Below, piece after piece: positions 18,928 through 29,436 of a DNA stretch of 64,000 nt (position 1 is the stretch's first letter; each line of letters begins with the position of its first letter). The DNA is from Blastocladiella emersonii ATCC 22665. Lineage: Eukaryota; Blastocladiomycota; Blastocladiomycetes; Blastocladiales; Blastocladiaceae. The stretch is from assembly GCA_025594325.1 (NCBI GenBank), contig JANHCV010000003.1, positions 1,984,001-2,048,000 on the forward strand. The letters are read 5' to 3'. The position numbers and the translations under genes were made by a program. The notes under the pieces were generated by a model. That model was not told the DNA's origin. It did no database searches and worked only from the letters and a program-made list of their open reading frames with translations.

Positions 18928-20070
18928 CTACGCGTCCGTCGTCGCCGACTTCTTGAGGTAGCGCTGCTGGAGCTCGTAGACGAGCAGCGTGATGCCGAAC
19001 AGCGGGGACACGATCATGCAGCGGGGGAGGATGCCCTTGAAGAGCGCGCTTGCGCCCTCCGTCTTGACAATGTCGCTACACGGCGTGGTTCAGGTCAATG
19101 AGCGGTCGCGGGGTTTGGGGGGAGTGCAGGATCGAGGGCGTACGTGAAGCAGTGGCGGATGCCCGTGTACGGGCTCCCGCTCGCCTGGAGGCGCGTCTTG
19201 ATCACGTCGGCGGGCTACACGCGATCGAAAGTTGGCACACCCCTCTGCGACGCCAAACGAGAGTAAATCGTACCGTGACGGCTCCCGCAGCGAGCCATCC
19301 AGCGAGAATCCCGGACCCGAACACGGACCCGAACCCGACATGCCCGTTCTCGTCCTCGCACAGTGACTTGAAGAAGGCGTGGGAGGGGAAGAAGAGGATG
19401 GAGAAGGGCACGTCGCGCATGAGGGTGGCGGCGGTGCCCTTGTACATGCCCCGCAGACCCAGGTTGCGCACGACTTGCATGAGCGACGGCGCGGCCTGTC
19501 CTGGCGGGGTGTTGAGGGCGGCGAGCTGCATCTGGATCTTGATGACCTCCATGGGGCACGTGGCGACGACCTGGCACGTCCCCGCGGTAGCGCCGGCGAG
19601 AGCGCCGAGGTGGATGGGGAGGTGGTCCGGGTGGGTGCCGGGGGCGGCGAGGGCCTCGCGGGCGAGATCGTTGACGGCGAGCTTGATGGCCTTCTCCGGG
19701 GTGATACCGATGAGGTTGGCGGTGATGCCGCGGTACAGGCCGCGCGTGCCCTCGGTGCGCACGATGGTGCGGAAGCAGTCGACGATGCCCTTGTACTGGG
19801 CGCCGCTGCCCGACTGCAGCCGCGTCTTGACCATGTCGATCGGGTAAATGCTACACAGGGGGGTTGTCAGCACGGCCGCGGATTCGCGGGCTCGGGTGCA
19901 ACGCACATGGAGGTGCCGATGATGCCGGCGATCGAGCCGCTGGCGAGCTTGGCGCCGATGCCCGACGACTTGTACGCGGCGGCAGTGCGTGGGGTCTGTG
20001 CCACGGCGGGGCTCAGGGCTGGAGCCGGGCCCTGGCCGGGAGCAGCAGCAAAGTGGGCCGGCGCGCTCAT
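18928..20070 (-). CDS. Mitochondrial glutamate carrier (SLC25A18/A22-like), 319 aa
   Basis: Four exons: 20070-19907, 19850-19274, 19214-19144 and 19075-18928. The three carrier repeats show their signatures: PIDMVKTRLQ, CPMEVIKIQMQ and PADVIKTRLQ. The segment GITPEKAIKLAVNDLAR and the TLMRDVPFSILFFP stretch match mitochondrial glutamate carriers and the carrier half of aspartate/glutamate carriers; the absence of EF-hands favours the short glutamate/H+ symporter type. It would sit in the inner membrane and import glutamate for matrix amino-acid metabolism. All exon junctions restore carrier motifs, so the model is firm; substrate is by family likeness. It may be partly controlled from the long upstream gap, which has CACGTG at 20318. 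Confidence 0.9.
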
Positions 20071-21523
20071 GGGTCGGTCGTTTGCCTACGCGGTGCCGCA
20101 GGGTGGTGAATTCGGCGGTTTCATGGTGGTTGCGGGTAGCTTCATGTGGTCTTTACCAGAGTGTAAGCGGTCGGTCAAGAGGGAGGGAGGGAGAGAGGGG
20201 AAAGGGAGGGGACCGAAGCGGCGCGAGAACGGAGTCGCTCGCGGCCCGCCCCGTCCCCAAAAGAGCGTGGCGCGGTCCGCGGCGCGGCATCCGCGCGCTC
20301 GGGTCGGGCGGCACCGCCACGTGATCATCCGAAGCTCGCCTTAAGCGTGGCCGATGCGCGGCCCTGCATGATGCATAGGAGCGCATCTTGTTGTAACGCG
20401 TTACGCAAAGCGTCACCGAGCGAGGGCAGGGGGAGCGCCGACGGGCTTCCCATTTGCTCAGGCGACCTCCACTAGGAGTCGAGGCTGCCATGACAGAGCC
20501 GACCGCTTACACCCGCAGCGTGGCCGTTGCGCGAGGTTAGAGGTCGCCCGCTGCAGCCCACCTCGTGCTCTGCTGCAGCAAAGCATGGCGAGTACGGCGA
20601 GCGCGGCGAAGGCGAAACGGGACGCGCCGCGCGGGTGGCGCAATTCACGTGGGCGCAGGTGGGCTGATCGGTCGCGGCTTGGCCGCTTTCCTCTGCGCTT
20701 TTTCGTGCCTGTGTGGCGAAGAAACCAGTCCTTGACGCCTCCTCGAGCCCGTGCGTCCACTCGACCGTCGACCTCGCGCCTCCCCGCACGCTCTGTTCCT
20801 CTCGCGGGTGTACCAGACGCATCCTTCTCCCTCCCCTACAAGCTCGAAGGCGGCGTCGCAACCCCTTCTCCTCCCTCCCCCACCTCCGCCCTCTGGTACG
20901 CCACCGCCGCCCCACGCCCCGACTACCATGTATCTTTGCTCGACTGGCGGTGCGGTGCGGCGCGGTGTGCGAACGACACGACACGGACACTGCATGCTGG
21001 GCGGGTGTGCTACGGGCGCGCTAGACACGGGCAGCGTGCGCGCCGACGGCGGCAACCTCAAGTTCGGCACTCGTTCGTTCATTTCGGCCGGGTCCCTGGC
21101 CCGCGGCCGTGACTGGTCGGGGTCACGTCGCTCGCATGAGCCACGCCGACGCGCTCGCGGCGAGGTGCCACAACTGGGGCGTGCGAGACAGCGACCACGC
21201 GGACATGCGCCTCGCCGACCTCGCAGCACACGCGTAAGTGACTCGTCCGCGGTGGCGCATTCACGCGTCGCCCGCCGTTGCAGATAGCGATGCGACGCGC
21301 GCGCGTGTGTCTCCCGCGTCTAGCGCGGCATCGCGCGCCCTGCCTGCCCGGGACCCGTGCTCGTGTTCGTTCTCGCGCTCGCCCGCCAGCATGCTGCACC
21401 CGACCCCGCCGTGTCGCTCGTCGGACCCGCCGCACCCACACCATCGCGTCGCACTCGCTCGCCCCGCCACGAGGCCCGCACGCGCTTAGCTGTTAACCCG
21501 GCCCCTTGCCCGCCCGTCCAGAC
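20071..21523. other. Long divergent gap without a confident gene
   Basis: About 1.45 kb separates the carrier gene (-) from Sec14 (+). Small frames near 20585-21240 on both strands have mixed codon use and no domain likeness. A GTAAGTG at 21234 and a TCCAG ending at 21521 could bound a 288-bp intron in the Sec14 leader, but joining upstream frames across it does not keep frame, so any such intron is untranslated. No tRNA or repeat was seen. Confidence 0.45.
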
Positions 21524-22441
21524 ATGACGCACATCGAGCTCCCGACCGCGGGCCGCGAGGGCCACCTCAACGAGCAGCAGCAGGAGGCGCTGGCGCAGCT
21601 GCGCGCCGAGCTGGTGGCCGAGTCCAAGTTCCTGCCCGCGCACCACGACGTGTACCTGCTGCTGCGGTTCCTGCGCGCGCGCCGGTTCGACGTGCCCAAG
21701 GCCAAGGCCATGCTGCTGGCGTGCGACGCGTGGCGCGCCGAGAACAAGGTGGACGAGCTGGCCAAGTCGTTTGAGTTCCCCGAGGCCGACCAGATCCGCG
21801 CCCTGTACCCGCAGTACTACCACCGCACCGACAAGCTCGGCCGCCCCGTCTACATTGAGCACCTCGGCGGCATCGACATCAAGAAGATCACGGCCATCAC
21901 CACCATGGAGCGCATGCAGCAGAAGCTCATCTTCGAGTACGAAAAGTCCCTCGACGAGCGGTTCCCCGCGTGCTCGCTCGCCGCCGGCACCCACATTGAG
22001 CAGTCGTGCACCATCATCGACCTCGCGGGCGTCTCGCTCATGTCCTTTTCGTCGGTCGCGTCGTTTGTCAAGCAGATCACGCAGATTGGCCAGGACTACT
22101 ACCCGGAGCAGCTCGGCACCATGTTCATCATCAACGCGCCCATGCTCTTCTCGTCGGTCTGGTCGCTCATCAAGCCGTTCCTCGACGAGGTCACGGTCAA
22201 GAAGATCCACATTCTCGGGGGCTCGTACAAGCGCCAGCTGCTCGAGTACATTGACGAGGCCAACCTCCCCGCCCGCATCGGCGGCAAGTGCAAGTGTCCC
22301 AACGGGTGCGAGGTGGCCGACCCCGGACCCTGGAACTCGGTCGACCCCGCCGCCCTCGCCGCGCGCCGCGCCGACTCGCTCAAGGCCAACACCGAGATCA
22401 TGCACAAGCTGCAGGCTGCCGCCGCTGCGCCGTCTAGCTGA
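21524..22441 (+). CDS. SEC14: Sec14-like phosphatidylinositol/phosphatidylcholine transfer protein, 305 aa
   Basis: A single exon giving a CRAL-TRIO_N helix bundle (about 20-75, LLLRFLRARRFDVPKAKAML) and a CRAL-TRIO lipid pocket (about 95-270: YYHRTDKLGRPVYIEHLGGI, CTIIDLAGVS, YYPEQLGTMFIINAP, VKKIHILGGSYKRQLLEYID). It then has LPARIGGKCKC, where yeast Sec14 has its PxxxGG segment. Length matches yeast Sec14 (304 aa). The protein primes phosphoinositide synthesis at the trans-Golgi for secretion. I start at the ATG at 21524; the six codons before it open only with TTG. Confidence 0.93.
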   Translation: MTHIELPTAGREGHLNEQQQEALAQLRAELVAESKFLPAHHDVYLLLRFLRARRFDVPKAKAMLLACDAWRAENKVDELAKSFEFPEADQIRALYPQYYHRTDKLGRPVYIEHLGGIDIKKITAITTMERMQQKLIFEYEKSLDERFPACSLAAGTHIEQSCTIIDLAGVSLMSFSSVASFVKQITQIGQDYYPEQLGTMFIINAPMLFSSVWSLIKPFLDEVTVKKIHILGGSYKRQLLEYIDEANLPARIGGKCKCPNGCEVADPGPWNSVDPAALAARRADSLKANTEIMHKLQAAAAAPSS

Positions 22442-22618
22442 TGTTCTTGATCCCTTCTAGTTGTACCATCTCTCCCTTTTCCTCGCTGCTCCCTCGTCCC
22501 CTCTCTGTTTGAAATAAGACCGATCTCACGAATAGTTTCTTTCTCATTCCTTCGCGTTTGCCGAGCAACTACGGTGCGTCTATAGACAATACGTCACGGA
22601 AACCGCCGCAATCCCTTC

Positions 22619-23269
22619 TCACTTGCGCGCATAATACTCGGCGAGCCGCGCCTCGAGCCGGCGCACCGACTCCCGGACAAACTCGCGCGTCGTCTCGACC
22701 TCGACCGACGTGGCCGCGTCCAAGTCGACGGGCACCCGGGTCCCGTCGTCGGCCACGGTCGTGCACGCGTCGTCGAGCGCCGCCAGGTACCCCTTGAGCT
22801 GCAGCAGCTGGAACGCGCGCGCCGCCGGATCGAACCGGTGCAGGTTGACCGTCGCCGAAAGCGTCAGGTCGCCCGTCGCCTCGAGCGCGAGCCGGCGCGC
22901 CAGGTGTGCGGTGTTGGGCCCCAAACCGGCGTCGTCGACCACGAGCGTCGCGCCGCCGTCGAGCTCGGTCCCCTCGGCCTTATCCTCGCCTGCGTCGTCA
23001 TCCTCGTCATCGTCGTCGTCGGGGACGTACGAGAACAGGCCCGTCGCGTCGAGCGCCTGCGACAGGCTGACGGCGGCGAGCGAGCCGGCGCCGATGCCCA
23101 GACCCGTCACGAGCACAAGCCCGGCCGCCGTGCGCAGCGACACGCGCGGGGCGTGCGACTGGCCCGGCTGCGGCGGCGGGAGGAAGAAGGCGATGGACCG
23201 GCGCGAGGCCGACGGCCGGGCGCGGGTGGTGGCCGCGGTGGCGGCGCGGCGGAGTAGGGTGCTTGACAT
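22619..23269 (-). CDS. Predicted mitochondrial membrane protein, unknown, 216 aa
   Basis: A single exon. Residues 1-26 are Arg/Ser/Ala-rich without acids, like a mitochondrial presequence. One hydrophobic helix spans about 48-70 (AAGLVLVTGLGIGAGSLAAV). A very acidic stretch (DDDDDEDDD, about 85-93) follows, then a soluble domain with predicted helices ending LEARLAEYYARK. I recognise no family. The layout suggests an inner-membrane protein with the C-terminal domain on one side. It is convergent with Sec14. Confidence 0.6.
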   Translation of the reverse strand: MSSTLLRRAATAATTRARPSASRRSIAFFLPPPQPGQSHAPRVSLRTAAGLVLVTGLGIGAGSLAAVSLSQALDATGLFSYVPDDDDDEDDDAGEDKAEGTELDGGATLVVDDAGLGPNTAHLARRLALEATGDLTLSATVNLHRFDPAARAFQLLQLKGYLAALDDACTTVADDGTRVPVDLDAATSVEVETTREFVRESVRRLEARLAEYYARK

Positions 23270-23485
23270 TGCAGTGAGCGAGCTTCTTTAGATGATATGC
23301 ATGAGCGTATGAGTGATTTGAGGGAGGGAGAAAGGAAGGAGGGCGACGAGGGAGACACGCGAAGTGGCGCGGCCTTCCTCGCGCCGCGGTCGCCGTTCTC
23401 GCTGTTCCGGAAGGAGGGGCTTCCTTTAGGTCCACTTTTCCAGCCCGTGATCGATCAAAAAATATATTCCGTAAGCATCCCGAAC

Positions 23486-24543
23486 CTAGACCTGGATGTA
23501 CCCGCGCTGGCCGCCCGTCAGCTTGGCCTTGATGGCGAGGAACAGGTCCTACACGACGCGTCATGGTCAGTCGTCATGTCCAGCGGCGGTGAAGGAGCAG
23601 GAGAGCGTACGATGGCCATGCCGGGCAGCTCGGCAAAGAACTCGTAGTGCGGGATCTGGTCGGTGCCCTCGAGGCGCAGCGCGAACCGGCGGTACAGCGT
23701 GCCGATGAGCATGTACCCGCAGAACAGGAGGAAGATGCTACACCGTGATGCGTCAGCTTCGCCCCCCTCACACACCGGGCCCGACGTACGTCAGGACAAA
23801 CGAGCCGAACCCGCCGCCGCTGCTGGGCGTCTCGGGCGTGGTAGCCGGCGGCGCGTCGGGCTTCTTGTCACCGCCGCCGTTCGCGGGCGCGCCGGCGGCC
23901 GTCGGACACCCGGCCGCGGACCGGACACCCAGCACGAGCTTCTCATCCGTGCGCTCCTTGATCTCCCACGCGCCGGCGCTGCCATGGTTACACTCGAACC
24001 GGAACGCGGTCGCAAACCCGCGCCCCTCGGCGGCCTTCCCGTCGAACGCGAGCGTGAGCACGCCGCCCTCGCCGTCGGTCGCCGACGACGCCGCGTACTC
24101 GATGCGCGGGAGCACCGCGTCGCCGCCCGCGACCAGGTTGACGACCTCGGCGACCAGGTTCACGTTGCCCTTGTCGATGCGCTTCGTCAGGCACGTCCAC
24201 GCGCCCGCGTCGCACCGGTCCTCGGCGGGGATGCTCGTGTCGGACGGCGAGGCCAGCGCGCGGCACGCGTTGGCGCGGTACGTCAGCGTCGTCTTGGACG
24301 GAGGCGTCGCGACGACTTGCGAGATCTCGGCGTCGCTACGGGTTGGGCGGGACGTTAGCTCTTGATGGGGTGTGCGGCGTGTGGCAGGACGCACGACTTG
24401 AAGGCCAGCGACACGTCAAAGTGGCGGCCCTGGAAGTCGATCTTGGAGCAGTCAAAGGCCGCGAGCGCGGCGCCCGGCACCACCGCGAGCAGCGCCGCGG
24501 CGACGAGCAGCAGCATGGGGTTGTTGGACGTGGACGGCTTCAT
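23486..24543 (-). CDS. ATG27: Autophagy-related protein 27, 294 aa
   Basis: Four exons: 24543-24395, 24335-23790, 23737-23611 and 23548-23486. A signal peptide (LLLVAAALLAVVPGAALA) is followed by the Atg27 opening FDCSKIDFQGRHFDVS and a luminal mannose-6-phosphate-receptor-like domain with paired cysteines (NACRAL, DRCDAGAWTC, RFECNH, AAGC). Next come one membrane helix (FVLTIFLLFCGYMLIGTLYR) and a short cytosolic tail with RLEGTDQIPHYEFF. Atg27 is a type I protein cycling between Golgi, endosome and phagophore assembly site with Atg9. Splicing is supported because each junction restores the helix or the tail. Length is close to yeast Atg27 (271 aa). Confidence 0.88.
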
Positions 24544-24756
24544 GGTAACAAGGGTCGGCTACGTCGGATCCTGTCTGGGAGCAAGAGGGAGAGGGAGAGG
24601 GGAAGGTTGGCGGAGGTCGCGGGCGCGCGACTTGCCGTGCTTCAGAGACCGCGCGACGATCACATGGGCCGCCGCCGACGCGCTCGCGCGGCAAGACGTG
24701 TTGCTCGCCTCTCTCGCTCTCCCCTCTCCCCACCCAGCAAAGAAGAAGAAGCCGCA

Positions 24757-25239
24757 ATGACAAACAACACCCATGCACGCACCGAGGCCGCGCCCGAGCC
24801 CGAGGAGGTCGAAGTGATGCCGGGCGTGTTCCTGACGGCGCGCCGGCCTCGCGCGACCGAGCCCGCCCCCGCCCCCGCCCCCAAGTCCGCCTCCGACACC
24901 CTCGCCGCCGAATGGTCCGCGTACATCACGGCGCTGCACGACCTGAGCACCGAGTCGGTGATCGGCGAGTACCGCGCCGTCGATCTGGCGGCGACGCAGC
25001 TGGTGCGCAGCAACGCCGAGCTCGCCGAGTACGCGGCGGCCGACCCGGACCCGGTGCTGACCGAGGCGATCCGCGAGAACGAGGCGGTGCTCGTCCGGTT
25101 CGAGGCCAAGAAGAAGCTCGTGCTGCAGCTACTGCACAAGCGCGGCGTGGATACCCGGCACGCGGTCGGTGCGGAGCTGGTCGAGCCCGCGGAGGAGGGG
25201 AAGGAGGAGGAGGAGGAGGAGGAGGGCGTGTTCCTGTAA
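24757..25239 (+). CDS. TMA17: Tma17/Adc17-like proteasome assembly chaperone, 160 aa
   Basis: A single exon. The central part (about 47-125) has the Tma17 pattern: a short LHDLSTESV helix, a helix with LVRSNAELAEY, then EAIRENEAVLVRFEAKKKLV. Yeast Tma17 has the same order (paired helices with HLQRSNARLGKY and SVRENEIVLNNY). Tma17/Adc17 is a stress-inducible chaperone that helps pair Rpt6 with Rpt3 in the 19S base. The tail is a poly-Glu run ending VFL; yeast Tma17 likewise ends in a hydrophobic FI. The gene is divergent from ATG27 across 213 bp. Likeness is by pattern, so moderate confidence. Confidence 0.65.
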   Translation: MTNNTHARTEAAPEPEEVEVMPGVFLTARRPRATEPAPAPAPKSASDTLAAEWSAYITALHDLSTESVIGEYRAVDLAATQLVRSNAELAEYAAADPDPVLTEAIRENEAVLVRFEAKKKLVLQLLHKRGVDTRHAVGAELVEPAEEGKEEEEEEEGVFL

Positions 25240-25322
25240 CCGTGAGTGTGTATCAAACAAGGGTCAAATTATATGGAAGCATGTGGGGGACTAGAAGAGA
25301 GGGAACAAAGGAGAGGCCGCGC

Positions 25323-26345
25323 TCAGTTCTTCTTGCCGCGCGGACGGCCCTTGACGACCCACCACGTCGGCTTGGACTTCTTGCGGGTGCGGAACCCCTT
25401 GGTGGGCACGCCCCAGGGGGTGACGGGGATCTTCCCCTTGGTGCGCGACTCACCACCGCCGTGCGGGTGGTCGCACGGGTTCATGGCCACACCGCGCACC
25501 TTGGGCCGACGCCCACGGTTGCGGTTCGCGCCCGCCGACCCGAGGATGCGGTGCATCCAGTCCGGGTTGGACGTGGCGCCGATGGTCGCGGCGCACTCGA
25601 CGTGGATCAGGCGCACCTCGCCCGACTGCAGGCGGATCTGCGCGTAGCCCTCGGTCGCGTTGGAGATGATCTGGCCCGAGGTGCCGGCGGACCGGCACAG
25701 CTGCGCGGGGCCCCACCGGCGCAGCCCGATGGCGTGGATCGTGGTGCCGACGGGGATGTCCTTGATCTTGAGGCAGTTGCCGACCTGGATCGTGGGCGCG
25801 GCGGTGCCCGGCTCGGCGTTGGCGAGGTCCGCGGGCACGCCCGTGCGGTACGACAGCACGGTATCGCCGGCCTTGAGCCCCTGCGGCGCGAGAATGTACG
25901 ACAGCTCGCCGCTCGCCTCGTGCTTGAGGAGCGCGAGGAACGCGGACCGGAACGGGTCGAACTCGATGCGCACCACCTTCTGCGGGCCGGGCGCGCGCCG
26001 CGTGAAGTCGACGGTGCGGATCACACGCAGCGGACCGCCGCCGCGCCCGCGCGCCGTGATGCGCCCGTGGTTGTTGCGGCCGCCCGTCCGCTTCTTGATA
26101 ATGGTCAGCTTCGTCACGGGCTCGCCCTGGTACACGCCCAGCGCGTCCATGTCAATGTCGCGCTTGTGCCGCAGACCGCCCGTCACCGGCTTGTACGTGA
26201 TGAACCGGCCGTCCGAACGCGCCAGCGCCGACTGCGTCGACTGCGCGCGGACAAACTGGTGGGACTTGAGCGAGAGCAACGGCGCCGGCTTGGCACCGGC
26301 CCGCGCCAGGGCACGGGCGGCGTGGAGGCGCAGTCCACTCAGCAT
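25323..26345 (-). CDS. RML2: Mitochondrial large-subunit ribosomal protein uL2m, 340 aa
   Basis: A single exon. An Arg/Ala-rich presequence (about 1-35) leads to a full bacterial-type L2: TGGRNNHGRITARGRGGG, RIEFDPFRSAFLALL, GNCLKIKDIPVGTTIHAI, and the signature RGVAMNPCDHPHGGGESR near the C terminus with the conserved His of peptidyl-transferase-associated L2. It ends KGRPRGKKN. It is convergent with the Tma17-like gene (83 bp). Confidence 0.95.
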   Translation of the reverse strand: MLSGLRLHAARALARAGAKPAPLLSLKSHQFVRAQSTQSALARSDGRFITYKPVTGGLRHKRDIDMDALGVYQGEPVTKLTIIKKRTGGRNNHGRITARGRGGGPLRVIRTVDFTRRAPGPQKVVRIEFDPFRSAFLALLKHEASGELSYILAPQGLKAGDTVLSYRTGVPADLANAEPGTAAPTIQVGNCLKIKDIPVGTTIHAIGLRRWGPAQLCRSAGTSGQIISNATEGYAQIRLQSGEVRLIHVECAATIGATSNPDWMHRILGSAGANRNRGRRPKVRGVAMNPCDHPHGGGESRTKGKIPVTPWGVPTKGFRTRKKSKPTWWVVKGRPRGKKN

Positions 26346-26733
26346 GAGGTTTTTGGGGGTCGATCGAAGAGCAGGCGCGCGGGTGGGAGGAGCGCCGGGA
26401 CGTCGCGGGGGAGGGCTCGATGCGTCAAGTTACGTTGCTTCGTGCACGCCGCGGGCGTCGTCAATCGTCGTCGTCGTCCTTTCGTAAACGGCCGCAACTC
26501 AGCGGATCGCTCGCCGGCGAGGGCTGTTGTCGCCGCGGCTGACTGCACGTGACGCGAGCCGGCGCGGACTCTGACGCGAAACGGCGCCCGGATTCGAGTT
26601 GCTCTGCTCCATCTCCATCGCGTCGCTGTATGCGCCCCATGAATCCATTGGCTGCGGCCCCCCGCGATATACCACGTAGCTGCAACGCATCAACCACGCC
26701 CATTCATCACCACCATCATACCCACCGACCCGA
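26346..26733. other. Divergent promoter between uL2m and TBC genes
   Basis: A 388-bp spacer with a CACGTG at 26546-26551 and a CGTCGTC-rich stretch near 26460-26480. I see no gene. Confidence 0.5.
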
Positions 26734-28216
26734 ATGACGAGCGCCAACGATCCCGCAGGCGGTGGCGGGACCTCGGTCGCCGAGGTCGAGATCCGCGAGG
26801 CGATTGAGCGGCAGGACCTGCCCAAGCTGCGCTCGCTCGGCGCGAAGCACGGGTTCCTGACGAAACCGCTGCGGCAGCGCGCGTGGCCGATCCTGCTGCG
26901 GTGCACCGAGTACAAGCTGCCGACCGACAAGGAGTACGCGGCCATGGCCACCACCTACGAGCACCAGATCCGCCTCGACGTGAACCGGTCGTTTGTCCAC
27001 TTCACGGACCAGCTCGAGGATTTGGTGGCGATGCAGCCGCCATTACCGCACTCGTCGCCGTCGTCGCCCGGTGGCGGGTTTGGGGCGGAGGAGGACGACC
27101 TGTTTGTCCCGCCCGCGGGCGCCGGCGCACCACCACCACCAAGGCCCGACGCGCCGCCGCCGTCGCGGCGCGACCTGCTCAAGCTGCGCGGCAAGGCCAT
27201 GCTGCAGCGCATGCTGGTCCGGCTCGTGTCGCGGTACCCGTTCCTCCACTACTACCAGGGGCTGCACGATATCTGCACGATCCTGCTCCTCGTGCTCGGC
27301 GAGCGCATGGGCACGTGTGCCGCCGAGGTGCTCGCGCTCTACTACCTGCGGTGCGTACGCGTTTTCGCGGTGGTCGCGGCCTCGACGGAGCGCTAACGAT
27401 TTTGGGGGACACAGCGACGCGATGCACAAGTCGCTCGAGCCCGTGATGCAGCAGATGCGCGTGGTGCTGCCGCTCATCAAGATGGAGTCCAAGCCCATCT
27501 ACACGCTGCTCGAGGAGTGCGAGCTGCACCCGTACTTTTGCCTGTCGTGGGTCATCGGCTGGTTCTCGCACGACCTGACCTCGTTCGACGCCGTGTGCCG
27601 CCTCTTCGACTTCTTCCTGTGCTCAAACCCCGTCATGCCCGTGTACCTGTCGGCGGCCATCGTGCTAAGGCAACACGACGACCTCATGGACCTCGACCGC
27701 GACTTTGCGCTCGTCCACTCGTTCCTGTCCAAGGTGCCGCGCGACCCGGACGCCGTCGACGGCTGGATCCACGACGCGGCGCGCCTCTACTACCGGTACC
27801 CGCTCGACACCGTCGCGGGCATGACCGGGTGGCGGTTCGACCCCGGGTGCGCCGCGGTCCGGTTCGACCGCGATTTCCCGGGCACCTTCAAGCGCCTCCC
27901 GCTCGCCCCGTCCGAGATCGAGGACCTGATGCACTCGGGCGCCGCGCTGCAGCCTGCGGCCACCGGGACGGGGGATGGCGACGACGGCATCTACGCGTTC
28001 AAGCCCCTGCCCATCACGAAACGCATGGGCCGCGCGTACGTGCCCGTCGAGGGCGACGCGCCCGCGCTGATCCTCATCACGGCGGTCGCGATTGGCGTGC
28101 TGTCCATGAGCATCGGCATCCTGCAGCGCGGCGGCGGCGGGGCCGCGGACGCGGCGGCCGCCGCGCAGGGGATCGACGTGCTCGGGCGCGTCCTGGTGCT
28201 GCTGCTGCGGTCATGA
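26734..28216 (+). CDS. TBC1D20/Gyp8-like Rab GTPase-activating protein, 472 aa
   Basis: Exons 26734-27350 and 27415-28216 (GTGCG...CAG intron). The TBC domain runs from LRQRAWPILL (about 50) through IRLDVNRSF, which holds the IxxDxxR arginine finger, to FLHYYQGLHDI, which holds the YxQ glutamine finger. The exon junction restores YYLRDAMHKSLEP, as in TBC1D20. A Pro/Gly-rich insert sits inside the domain at about 105-150. A C-terminal hydrophobic helix (ILITAVAIGVLSMSIGIL) matches the membrane anchor of TBC1D20, the ER/Golgi GAP for Rab1/Rab18. It likely controls early secretory traffic. Confidence 0.87.
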
Positions 28217-28479
28217 CGACGACGACGAGGACGAGCAGCGCAATTTTGTCTATACTATCCAGCCACTATTCAACTCAACGAGGAACCGTGATCCAACAGA
28301 CGTGTGTGATTTTGTATGTTTTCGGGTGGGAGACACGAGGGGAAGGGGGGAATGACAAACAGGGGGGAAGGGTGGATGGGGAGAGAAGACTCGGCTCGCG
28401 TTGGCGGCGGCCCCAGACGGGTGTCTGGGCGCCATCGACACCGAGTCGAGTCGAGTAGAGTCGAGGCGCAGCGCACCAC

Positions 28480-29092
28480 TTAGCGGTCCTCGGCCCACTC
28501 GTTCTCGCGGCGGATCTGCTCCTCCTCCTCGGGGGTGAAGTCTGTTGTTGGGGGAGCGGAGCGGGTGTGAGTGAGGGTCGGCGCCACGGTCGAAGCGAAG
28601 CAAGGCGTACCGTTCTGGATGCCGAAGGTCTTGCGGATCTCCTCGGTGGTCTTGCCCTTGATCATGTTGGCGACCGTCTTGCAGCCGAGGTCGAGCAGCG
28701 GCTTGATGTCGAGGTAGTTGGCGGCGAGGATGATCTCGAACAGCATCTCCTGCTCGACCGTGATGTACTCCGAGTCCCACTCGTCAATGTCGTCCGAGCG
28801 GCGGCGCTCCTCCGTGTCCTCCTCCTCGTCGGGGTTGGGCAGCGGGTCGTTCTTGTGGTGCTCGCAGTACTCGATGACCTGTTCCACAAACCGTTAGCAC
28901 CACAGGCCGGACACGTCGCGAGCGCACGGAACGCACCTTCTTGAGCACGCGCGCCGTCACGTTGGGGATGGGGATCTCCGTGTCGGCGTCGTCACCGACG
29001 TCCTCGAGCATGTTCTTGAGCAGGACCGACCGGTTGGCCACGTCGAGCGACACGGTGAGGGTCTCGCCGTCGGAGCTGGTGAGCTTGGGCAT
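28480..29092 (-). CDS. SKP1: Skp1 ubiquitin-ligase adaptor, 161 aa
   Basis: Exons 29092-28937, 28878-28611 and 28541-28480. The BTB/POZ-like fold opens with [17 protein letters not shown], followed by [12 protein letters not shown], the acidic loop [40 protein letters not shown] and the F-box-binding end [20 protein letters not shown]. Length equals human Skp1 within two residues. It joins cullin-1 to F-box proteins in SCF ligases; an F-box-like protein is encoded at 59.7 kb in this window. The second intron (28610-28542) splits the conserved Asn-Asp pair before FTPEEE. Confidence 0.96.
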
Positions 29093-29436
29093 GGTGGTGT
29101 TACAGGGCGGTGGTGCAGGGGGTAGCAGTGCGGCAAGTCCGGCTGACGGGAACGAGATGTGGGGAGCGGGGGAGGGCGCGCGTTAAGAGCGAGGACGGCG
29201 CGAGCGTGGAGCGTGGCGGGCAGCGTGCCAGGCCGGCCGAGCGAGCGGAACGAGCGGTGCGCACCAGGGGGGCTGCCCTGGTGCGCACGGCGCGTGCATG
29301 CTCGCACTTTTCTCCCCGTCACCAACTTCCACATGTCGTCTCGCGTCTCCGTCGACTCACTTCCGCTCGCCGCGTGACGCGTCCTCGCGCGTCGCACTCT
29401 GACTTGGCAGTGACACGCACTTATATTCCTCGGCTA
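29093..29436. other. SKP1 promoter and ATPase 3' flank
   Basis: A 344-bp spacer between two minus-strand genes. It holds an ACGCGT near 29379 and CCCTGGTGC repeats around 29270. No gene was seen. Confidence 0.5.

Noticed and set aside
21136-21240. Upstream coding exon for Sec14 (MSHADALAAR...)
   Set aside because: Joining its GTAAGT to the acceptor before the Sec14 ATG breaks the frame, and the Sec14 amino end is already complete.
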